Shown here piece after piece: positions 1-5,137 of a stretch of DNA of 5,137 nucleotides. Origin of the DNA: Bacteroidota bacterium (GTDB taxonomy: Bacteria > Bacteroidota > Bacteroidia > B-17B0 > B-17BO). The notes under the pieces were generated by a model, which was not told where the DNA came from, ran no database searches, and worked only from the letters and a program-made list of their open reading frames with translations. Position 1 is the stretch's first letter. Each line of letters starts with the position of its first letter. Location: NCBI GenBank assembly GCA_025356715.1, contig JANXRU010000033.1, positions 1-5,137 of the forward strand. The letters run 5' to 3'. A program made the position numbers and the translations under genes.

Positions 1-48
1 TTGTGAAGCGACACAACCACCAACGCCGATCAACAAATCTGGCTTATT
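1..48 (-). CDS. miaB: MiaB fragment (proteobacterial type), 16 codons, fused to the thrA remnant
   Basis: On the minus strand, positions 48 to 1 read NKPDLLIGVGGCVASQ without a stop, and the frame is open at the left edge. This matches the region around the third conserved cysteine (GVGGC) of the N-terminal methylthiotransferase domain of MiaB. MiaB is the radical-SAM enzyme that adds a methylthio group to i6A37 of tRNAs. E. coli MiaB has NPDLIIGVGGCVASQ at this place. As I recall them, Bacteroidota MiaB proteins read more like GVLGCMAER, so the piece looks proteobacterial. It is also visibly richer in G+C than the rest of the window. It breaks off at about 44-50, where ThrA coding begins on the other strand. 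No start or stop belonging to it is present. Most likely it is a chimeric contig end. A real rearrangement is possible but less likely. Confidence 0.75.
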
Positions 49-1195
49 GAGTATTTCTGTTGTTATAAAAAAAGCTGACTTAAAGAAAGCATTAAACGCG
101 GTACATGATGCTTTATTTTTATCTTCTGTGAAATCACTACATCTATACATTGTTGGTACAGGAAACATAGGGTCAGAGTTGATTCAACAAATTACATCAT
201 CAAAAGCTTGGTTGCAAAAACACCAACACTTACAATTAAAAGTTGTTGGCATTAGTAATAGTAGAAAAATGATATTTAATAGTGAAGAGGGATTAAACAT
301 TGATGATTGGAAAAGCACATTAAACACAGACGGCGTTGCAGCAAACATGGATGCATTTTTGAAAGAAATTCAATTACAGAATTTACCCAATAGTATTTTT
401 GTAGATAACACTTCTAGCGCTGATATTGCAAATTTATACGAACAACTGTTTAAACAAAATACTTCGGTAGTAACCTGCAATAAAATTGCTAATTCATCTT
501 CATTCAAAAATTATGAATCCTTGCAAAGAATATCCAAACTAAACAGGGTTGATTTTAATTATGAAACAAATGTTGGAGCAGCGTTGCCTATTATTAATAC
601 ACTAAAAAATTTCTTGCATAGCGGCGATGAAGTTACTAGTGTTGAAGCCGTTTTATCTGGTACTTTTTCTTATGTTCTAAATAATTATATTGGCGATAAA
701 ACGTTTGCTGATGTTATTAAAAAAGCACAAGAATTGGGATATACAGAACCAGATCCACGTGACGATTTGAATGGAGAGGATTTTAGAAGAAAGGTATTAA
801 TAGTTGCTCGCGAAATGGGAATACCATTAGAAAAAGAACAAGTGCAATTAGAATCTATTTTACCAGAATCTTGTTTAAAGGCAGCTTCTATACCTTTATT
901 TTATGAGGCTTTAGAAAAAGCCGAAGAGCAATTTTCTACATTAAAAAACAAAGCCGAAAAAGAAAATAAAAAACTGCGCTATATTGCTACCATTACCCAA
1001 AAAGTTGCTAAAATAGAATTAAAATTGGTAGACGATCAACACCCATTTTATAGCTTATCTGGTAGCGACAATATCATTTCATTTACAACCAACCGCTATA
1101 AAACTAATCCATTGGTTGTAAAAGGACCAGGCGCAGGAGCCTCAGTAACTGCCGCAGGTGTGTTTGCAGACATTATTAAAATATCATCTAATTAA
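47..1195 (+). CDS. thrA: Bifunctional aspartokinase/homoserine dehydrogenase, C-terminal part (5'-truncated)
   Basis: The homoserine dehydrogenase half reduces aspartate 4-semialdehyde to homoserine with NAD(P)H, in the cytoplasm. Residues are counted from the TTG at 47. Residues 1-24 match the end of the second ACT domain of ThrA (SISVV..., equivalent to E. coli RSISVVV). The Rossmann nucleotide-binding motif GTGNIG is at 37-42 and CNK is at 144-146. ETNVGAALP at 173-181 and the signature TEPDPRDDLNG at 233-243 follow, then the catalytic-site residues D245 and K249, and a C-terminal GPGAGA at 360-365. Full-length ThrA is about 815 residues, so the aspartokinase domain and most of the regulatory ACT region (roughly 430 residues) are missing. 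The TTG is not a real start: the family continues upstream, but the sequence before it is unrelated (miaB-like, other strand). It is the first gene of thrA-thrB-thrC. Any leader or attenuator would lie outside the window. No internal frameshift is seen. Confidence 0.95.
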   Translation: MSISVVIKKADLKKALNAVHDALFLSSVKSLHLYIVGTGNIGSELIQQITSSKAWLQKHQHLQLKVVGISNSRKMIFNSEEGLNIDDWKSTLNTDGVAANMDAFLKEIQLQNLPNSIFVDNTSSADIANLYEQLFKQNTSVVTCNKIANSSSFKNYESLQRISKLNRVDFNYETNVGAALPIINTLKNFLHSGDEVTSVEAVLSGTFSYVLNNYIGDKTFADVIKKAQELGYTEPDPRDDLNGEDFRRKVLIVAREMGIPLEKEQVQLESILPESCLKAASIPLFYEALEKAEEQFSTLKNKAEKENKKLRYIATITQKVAKIELKLVDDQHPFYSLSGSDNIISFTTNRYKTNPLVVKGPGAGASVTAAGVFADIIKISSN

Positions 1196-1205
1196 TTAAA
1201 AAAAT

Positions 1206-2132
1206 ATGAAAAAAGTAAGAGCATTTGCACCCGCAACAGTGGCCAATTTTGTGTGTGGTTATGATGTATTAGGTTTTGCATTAAACAATTGCGGAGATGA
1301 GGTTGAATTAAGTTTAAATGAAAGCAACGAAATTACATTTGAATTAGCAGAACCTAATGAATTTCTAAGCAAACTAAAGCCTGAACAAAATGTAGTGTAC
1401 GCCATGGTAAAATTGTTTATGGAAAAACAAAATATTACAGCTGGCGTACATATTTGCCTTTACAAAAAAATGCCTCTAAATAGCGGCATGGGATCTAGTT
1501 CGGCAAGTAGTGTCGCAGCTTTAGTTGCTGTAAATGCATTATTTGGCAATCCATTAACAAAACAACAATTACTACCTTTCGCAATGGAAGGAGAGCGTCT
1601 AGCATGCGGAAATGCGCATGCGGATAATGTGGCTCCAGCTTTGTTTGGAGGAATTGTTTTAATTAGTAGTTACCAACCTCTGGAAATTGTACAACTAAAT
1701 GTTCCTAAAAATTTGTATGCTTCTATCATACATCCACATATTAATGTTCCAACCAGTGATGCTCGAAAAATCATTAAAGAACATATTCTGTTAAAAGATG
1801 CCGTTGTTCAATGGGGTAATGTTGGAGGGTTAATCGCTGGATTATATACTAACGATTATGCTCTTATTGGAAAAAGCATGCAGGATGTGATTATTGAACC
1901 AAGTAGGGCATTATTGATCCCCTATTTTTATGAAATAAAAAAAATAGCAATGAATGCAGGTGCTTTAGGTATTGGTATTTCAGGCTCTGGGCCATCTGTG
2001 TTTGCTTTAAATAATAACCAAGAAGTAGCAGAAACAATAGCAACAGATATTCAAAAATTCTTAGCAAGTCGCGATATAAAAAGCGATCAGTTTGTTTCAG
2101 ATATTAATTTAAACGGAGCCATTACAATTTAA
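1206..2132 (+). CDS. thrB: Homoserine kinase
   Basis: Phosphorylates homoserine with ATP to give O-phospho-L-homoserine, the substrate of the next gene's enzyme. It is a GHMP-superfamily kinase of normal length (308 residues). Motif 1 is near the N-terminus (APATVANFVCGYDVLGFAL, 8-26). The phosphate-binding loop PLNSGMGSSSASS is at 90-102 (motif 2). The EGER and NAHADNVAP segment at 128-144 aligns with the metal and substrate-binding region of E. coli ThrB (ELEG...HYDNVAP). Motif 3, GISGSGPSVFA, is at 257-267. The ATG follows an A-rich stretch with no Shine-Dalgarno match, as usual in Bacteroidota. The protein begins directly with the conserved family N-terminus, which supports this start. 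It lies 10 bases after thrA and 11 before thrC, so it is almost certainly co-transcribed and needs no promoter of its own. Confidence 0.97.
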   Translation: MKKVRAFAPATVANFVCGYDVLGFALNNCGDEVELSLNESNEITFELAEPNEFLSKLKPEQNVVYAMVKLFMEKQNITAGVHICLYKKMPLNSGMGSSSASSVAALVAVNALFGNPLTKQQLLPFAMEGERLACGNAHADNVAPALFGGIVLISSYQPLEIVQLNVPKNLYASIIHPHINVPTSDARKIIKEHILLKDAVVQWGNVGGLIAGLYTNDYALIGKSMQDVIIEPSRALLIPYFYEIKKIAMNAGALGIGISGSGPSVFALNNNQEVAETIATDIQKFLASRDIKSDQFVSDINLNGAITI

Positions 2133-2143
2133 ACTTAAAAAAA

Positions 2144-3460
2144 ATGAACTATTATTCAACACGAGATCTAAAAAAAACAAATCCAGTTAGTTTTTCTGAC
2201 GCAGTTGTAAAAGGCCTTGCAGACGACGGTGGATTATTTATGCCTGAAAGTATTCCAACTCTTCCAACTAGTTTTTTTGAAAACATAGAAAGTTATTCAA
2301 ATGAAGAAATAGCTTTAAAGGTTGCACAATCATTTATTGGAGACGAAATTCCAACTGAAGATTTGAAAAAAATTGTAAATGAAACGATTAACTTTCCATT
2401 ACCACTTAAGAAAGTAGAAGATTCTATTTATTGTTTAGAATTATTTCACGGCCCCACTTTAGCATTTAAAGATGTGGGTGCTCGTTTTATGGCGAGAGTG
2501 ATGAGTTATTTTATTAAAAATGAAAACAAAAAAGTAAAAGTTATTGTTGCTACATCTGGCGATACAGGTAGCGCTGTAGCTGCTGGGTTTTACCAGGTAC
2601 AGGATTTAGAAGTATATATTATTTATCCAACAGGAAAAGTAAGCCCTCTGCAAGAAAAACAATTAACCACATGGGGAAATAATATTCATGCCATAGAATT
2701 GGATGGTACTTTTGATGATTGCCAAAAATTAGCAAAACAATTATTGGCCGACAAACAATTAGCAAACGAACAATTGATTACTTCTGCCAACAGCATTAAT
2801 ATAGCGAGATTAATACCTCAATCATTTTATTATTTCTTTTCTTACGCTGCTTTAAAGAAATTAAATCTACCAATTGTTATCAGTGTTCCTTCTGGTAATT
2901 TTGGAAATCTTACCGCTGGATTATTAGCAAAAAAAATGGGTTTGCCTATAGCTCATTTTATTGCATCAACCAATGCTAATGATGTTTTTCCAAACTACTT
3001 AAATACTGGTGTGTATCAATCAAAAGCATCTGTAGCAACTATTAGCAATGCTATGGATGTTGGAAATCCGAGTAATTTTGAGCGTATGAGTTATTTATTT
3101 CAAGAAGACCTCTCAAATTTTAAAAAAGAAATTTCGAGTTACAGTTTTACGGATGCTGAAACTGAAACAACTGTGAAGCAAGTCTATAACGATCATCATT
3201 ATCTAATTGACCCACATGGGGCAGTTGCTTATTTAGGGTTAAAAAAGTACTTAGATAACGAATCATCTAAATATGTTGGCGTGTTTTTAGAAACGGCTCA
3301 TCCTGCCAAATTTAAAGAAGTAATGAATATTATTTTAGAAAAAGAAGTAGAGCTCCCTGAAAGATTAGCGGCTTATGCTGATAAAGAAAAAAAATCTAAA
3401 GTTTGTAATAACAACTATCAAAATATTAAACAATTGATTATGGCAAAATGGAGTAATTGA
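2144..3460 (+). CDS. thrC: Threonine synthase (PLP-dependent)
   Basis: Converts O-phosphohomoserine and water to threonine and phosphate, the last step of the pathway. The N-terminus is typical of the threonine synthase family: MNYYSTRDLK..., then GLADDGGLFMPE at 24-35. The PLP-binding lysine is K109 within GPTLAFKDVGARF (103-115). ATSGDTGSA at 136-144 and SVPSGNFGN at 247-255 bind the cofactor phosphate and substrate. AMDVGNPSNFER at 303-314 and ETAHPAKF at 383-390 are strongly conserved in the E. coli/yeast-type family. The length of 438 residues is close to E. coli ThrC (428). It is the last gene of the threonine operon, and a hairpin terminator starts about 20 bases after its stop. All key motifs are intact, so it should be active. 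Confidence 0.97.
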   Translation: MNYYSTRDLKKTNPVSFSDAVVKGLADDGGLFMPESIPTLPTSFFENIESYSNEEIALKVAQSFIGDEIPTEDLKKIVNETINFPLPLKKVEDSIYCLELFHGPTLAFKDVGARFMARVMSYFIKNENKKVKVIVATSGDTGSAVAAGFYQVQDLEVYIIYPTGKVSPLQEKQLTTWGNNIHAIELDGTFDDCQKLAKQLLADKQLANEQLITSANSINIARLIPQSFYYFFSYAALKKLNLPIVISVPSGNFGNLTAGLLAKKMGLPIAHFIASTNANDVFPNYLNTGVYQSKASVATISNAMDVGNPSNFERMSYLFQEDLSNFKKEISSYSFTDAETETTVKQVYNDHHYLIDPHGAVAYLGLKKYLDNESSKYVGVFLETAHPAKFKEVMNIILEKEVELPERLAAYADKEKKSKVCNNNYQNIKQLIMAKWSN

Positions 3461-3479
3461 AATTTAAAAAAACCATCAT

Positions 3480-3512
3480 AAAAAAACCTTAACTAATAGC
3501 TAAGGTTTCTTT
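3480..3512. terminator. Bidirectional intrinsic terminator between convergent thrC and efp
   Basis: The arms AAACCTTA (3484-3491) and TAAGGTTT (3501-3508) are perfectly complementary. Two more pairs (CT with AG) form inside after one A-C mismatch, leaving a three-base loop. Outside, after another A-C mismatch, A3480-A3482 can pair with T3510-T3512. On the + strand the stem runs into TTTCTTT. On the - strand the run of seven A at 3480-3486 becomes seven T after the stem. It lies between two convergent gene ends (thrC stop at 3460, efp stop at 3525), which fits shared use by both transcripts. The stem is AT-rich with only two G-C pairs in the main arm, so efficiency cannot be judged by eye. Confidence 0.75.
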
Positions 3513-3524
3513 AATAAGAAATTA

Positions 3525-4073
3525 TTATTTTACTCTTTCCATATATTCTCCAGTTTCAGTATTGATTCTAATTTTTTCGCCTTGCTCAATAAATAATGGG
3601 ACTAATATTTTTGCTCCATTACCAATCTCCGCTGATTTTAAAGTTTTTCCTGCGCCCATTTCGGTATAAGTTACTAAAACCTCTACATGCTTTGGTAATT
3701 CGGCATTAATAGGCTCATTATTGTCATCAAAAAACACTTTTACAATCATGCTTTCTTGCAAAAATTTAATTGCTTCTCCAAATAAATATTTAGGTATAGA
3801 TTGTTGTTCGTAGGTTTCTTGATTCATACAAACTAATGATTCACCTTCTTCAAACAAATATTGTAATTCATGTAATTCTACACGCACAAAATCAATTTTT
3901 TCTCCTGAACGAAAACGAATTTCACTTTGCTTGCCTGTTTTTACGTTACGACTTTTAACGGAGTAAATAGCATTTCCTTTACCGGGAGTAATGTGATCAT
4001 AATCAACAATCATTACTAGTTCATTGTTATGTCTGATAAATGCGCCTTTAGAGATGTCTGATGTAGTTGCCAT
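3525..4073 (-). CDS. efp: Translation elongation factor P, variant lacking the domain III GDT loop
   Basis: EF-P binds ribosomes stalled at consecutive prolines, between the P and E sites, and speeds peptide-bond formation. Domain I (about 1-64) is KOW-like and carries the tip loop PGKG at 30-33, with K32 at the position equivalent to the modified K34 of E. coli. Domain II is about 65-127. Domain III ends in the family signature KSAEIGNGAKILVPLFIEQG (146-165) and GEYMERVK. At 182 residues it is slightly short. Part of the difference is in domain III: the usual TEPGLKGDTATNTLK is here TEMGAGKTLK, an in-frame loss of about five residues that includes GDT. The start MATTSDI is the usual family N-terminus. 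It lies 37 bases after era on the same strand, probably as one operon. No epmA, epmB or other EF-P modification gene is in the window, so the state of K32 is unknown. Confidence 0.95.
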   Translation of the reverse strand: MATTSDISKGAFIRHNNELVMIVDYDHITPGKGNAIYSVKSRNVKTGKQSEIRFRSGEKIDFVRVELHELQYLFEEGESLVCMNQETYEQQSIPKYLFGEAIKFLQESMIVKVFFDDNNEPINAELPKHVEVLVTYTEMGAGKTLKSAEIGNGAKILVPLFIEQGEKIRINTETGEYMERVK

Positions 4074-4110
4074 TTTTTGTTTGTTATAAAATAATTGTTA
4101 ATGTGATTTA

Positions 4111-5043
4111 TTAATATCCAAAGTGTTTTAAATTCATATCATTATTTCTCCAGTCTTTAGCTACCTTGATAAAGATTTCCAAAAATATTTTCTTTCCAAA
4201 AAAAGTCTCCGCTTCTAACCGCGCTCTAGTAGCCATTTTTTTAAGGGCTTCTCCTTTATGGCCTATGATAATACCTTTTTGACTTTCACGTTCCACTAAT
4301 ATATCTGCTTGTATTTTAATAATGGTTTCTTCTTCTTTAAACGAGTTTACAATAACCTCCACACTATAAGGAATTTCTTTTTTATATTGCAATAATATTT
4401 TTTCACGAATAATTTCAGAAACAAAAAAACGTTCAGGCTTATCTGTTAATGTATCCTTATCATAAAACGCTTCGCCAAAAGGCAATAATTCGCTAATACG
4501 ATACATAACTGTTTCTAAATTAAATTTCTTTAATGCAGAAATTGGAATAATTTCGGCGTTAGGAAGTTTTGCTTTCCACTCTGCCATTTTTGAATCCAGA
4601 ACTTCTTGAGTTGCTAAATCTATTTTATTTAATAATAGTAATATGGGAGTATTCGTTACCTTCAATTTTTCAAGATAAGACTCTTCTAATTGTATATCAT
4701 CATAAATATCTACGATAAGTAAGAAAACGTCAGCATCACTAAATGCAGAAATCACAAACTGCATCATTTTTTCTTGCAACTTATAATTTGGCTTCAAAAT
4801 ACCTGGTGTATCAGAGAAAACCATTTGATAATTTTCGCCACTAACTATACCCATAATACGATGACGAGTCGTTTGGGCCTTAGAGGTAATAATACTAAGG
4901 CGTTCGCCAACAAGTACATTTAGTAAGGTTGATTTACCAACATTTGGGCAACCAATAATGCTTACAAAGCCAGATTTATGAGTAGATATTGAAATAGTTT
5001 TAGTTTTTATTTGTTTACAAAGAAAAGAATTATATCTTTGCAC
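4111..5043 (-). CDS. era: GTPase Era (start uncertain)
   Basis: Era is a GTPase that binds the 3' end of 16S rRNA and assists 30S subunit maturation. The GTPase domain holds G1 GCPNVGKS (31-38), the switch I region with QTTRHR (57-62), G3 DTPG (78-81), G4 NKID (139-142) and G5 SAL (169-171). The C-terminal KH RNA-binding domain has GIIIGHKGEA at 257-266 and ends KDWRNNDMNLKHFGY, as in Bacteroidota Era. The start is doubtful. GTG at 5043 is the only ATG/GTG/TTG available in frame before an upstream stop at 5067, yet it adds about 21 residues before the point where Era normally begins (HKSGFVSIIG, residue 22). That leader overlaps a divergent promoter. A non-standard start, ATA at 4989 or ATT at 4995, would give the usual N-terminus. 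It is followed by efp, also a translation gene, so the two are probably co-transcribed. Confidence 0.95.
   Translation of the reverse strand: MQRYNSFLCKQIKTKTISISTHKSGFVSIIGCPNVGKSTLLNVLVGERLSIITSKAQTTRHRIMGIVSGENYQMVFSDTPGILKPNYKLQEKMMQFVISAFSDADVFLLIVDIYDDIQLEESYLEKLKVTNTPILLLLNKIDLATQEVLDSKMAEWKAKLPNAEIIPISALKKFNLETVMYRISELLPFGEAFYDKDTLTDKPERFFVSEIIREKILLQYKKEIPYSVEVIVNSFKEEETIIKIQADILVERESQKGIIIGHKGEALKKMATRARLEAETFFGKKIFLEIFIKVAKDWRNNDMNLKHFGY
5011..5040 (+). promoter_or_regulatory. Bacteroidota-type promoter driving the tRNA
   Basis: TTG at 5011-5013 is followed after 19 bases by TATCTTTG at 5033-5040. This matches the known Bacteroidota/Flavobacterium consensus TTG-N17-23-TAnnTTTG exactly. 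The -7 element continues as TTTGCA, also common in these promoters. Transcription would begin around 5044-5048, giving a leader of about 65 bases before the tRNA at 5111. The site lies inside the first codons of the GTG-initiated version of era, which argues that those codons are not translated. Confidence 0.7.
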
Positions 5044-5048
5044 CGCAA
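5018..5048 (-). promoter_or_regulatory. Possible era-efp promoter, overlapping the tRNA promoter
   Basis: On the minus strand, TTG (5048-5046) is followed after 20 bases by TTTCTTTG (5025-5018), one base off the TAnnTTTG consensus. The start of transcription would be near 5012. That is downstream of the GTG at 5043 and about 20 bases before the ATT/ATA codons that precede the conserved Era N-terminus. The match is imperfect in AT-rich DNA and could be chance. Confidence 0.35.
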
Positions 5049-5085
5049 TAAAATACGTTCTTTTTTAAATTATTAATTTTACCCT

Positions 5086-5101
5086 AAATGCTTCGGCATT
5101 T
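5086..5101 (+). other. C(UUCG)G tetraloop hairpin in the tRNA leader
   Basis: AAATGC (5086-5091) and GCATTT (5096-5101) pair perfectly around the loop TTCG (5092-5095), which is the very stable cUUCGg tetraloop in RNA read from the + strand. It sits between the promoter and the tRNA, ending 9 bases before the tRNA's first base. No T-run follows on either strand, so it does not look like a normal terminator. It may be a leader structure for tRNA 5' processing, but no function is shown. Confidence 0.5.
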
Positions 5102-5110
5102 GATACATAT

Positions 5111-5137
5111 TGCGGGATAGAGCAGGGGTAGCTCGTT
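5111..5137 (+). tRNA. Initiator tRNA-fMet (CAU), 3'-truncated by the window end
   Basis: The first 27 bases fit a tRNA 5' half: acceptor strand TGCGGGA, T8 A9, D-stem GAGC (10-13), D-loop AGGGGTA with the GG pair, D-stem GCTC (22-25), then G26 and T27. The D-stem has A11 paired with T24, whereas elongator tRNAs have a pyrimidine at 11 and a purine at 24. A11-U24 is the hallmark of bacterial initiator tRNA, whose usual 5' half is CGCGGGGTGGAGCAG...GGTAGCTCG. The anticodon lies outside the window, so the identity is inferred from the D-stem. The base at position 1 is T rather than the C of E. coli initiator tRNA. Confidence 0.75.

Noticed and set aside
47..49. TTG at 47 as the true start of a stand-alone homoserine dehydrogenase
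   Set aside because: The first 24 residues are the tail of the ThrA ACT domain, which has no purpose alone. The sequence just upstream is a fragment of another gene, so the TTG is only the first open codon after a join.
1196..1205. Missing ribosome binding site before thrB (also before thrC and efp)
   Set aside because: A-rich, Shine-Dalgarno-free starts are normal in Bacteroidota, so this is a lineage trait rather than an anomaly.
1602..1624. Nine-base direct repeat GCATGCGGA (1602-1610 and 1616-1624), each containing the palindrome GCATGC
   Set aside because: It lies in the conserved ACGNAHADN segment of homoserine kinase and is explained by the encoded residues. There are no further copies.
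4074..4110. Separate promoter for efp in the era-efp gap
   Set aside because: The 37 AT-rich bases contain no TAnnTTTG element with a spaced TTG, so read-through from era is the simpler view.
5086..5101. Hairpin read as an intrinsic terminator
   Set aside because: Neither strand has a T-run after the stem, and on the + strand termination here would prevent tRNA expression from the strong promoter at 5011-5040.

Overview
The window looks like a Bacteroidota genome, probably of a flavobacterial or related lineage. It is AT-rich, and start codons follow A-rich stretches (for example TTAAAAAAAATG before thrC) rather than GGAGG-type ribosome binding sites. A TTG-N19-TAnnTTTG promoter precedes the tRNA. 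The Era and EF-P proteins also look Bacteroidota-like. These assignments rest on recognition by eye, with no database search.

Left part (about 47-3460, + strand): the threonine branch of the aspartate pathway, in the order thrA-thrB-thrC, with gaps of 10 and 11 bases and so almost certainly one transcript. ThrA is cut by the window or by a junction. Only the end of its second ACT domain and the whole homoserine dehydrogenase part remain. The three enzymes convert aspartate semialdehyde to homoserine, then phosphohomoserine, then threonine. The first ~46 bases do not belong to thrA. Read on the minus strand they encode NKPDLLIGVGGCVASQ, a signature of proteobacterial MiaB. The left edge is therefore a chimeric join, most likely an assembly artefact.

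Middle (3480-3512): a hairpin between the convergent thrC and efp genes, with a T-run on each side, able to end transcription in both directions.

Right part (3525-5043, - strand): era followed 37 bases later by efp, a two-gene set for 30S subunit maturation and relief of polyproline stalling. This EF-P is unusual: a short in-frame deletion removes the domain III GDT loop that contacts the E-site codon. The annotated era start (GTG) lies about 21 codons upstream of where the conserved protein begins and overlaps a promoter, so it is doubtful.

Right edge (5011-5137, + strand): a strong Bacteroidota-type promoter, a short leader carrying a perfect C(UUCG)G hairpin, and the first 27 bases of a tRNA whose A11-U24 D-stem pair marks it as probably initiator tRNA-fMet. 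I saw no mobile element, CRISPR array or defence system.
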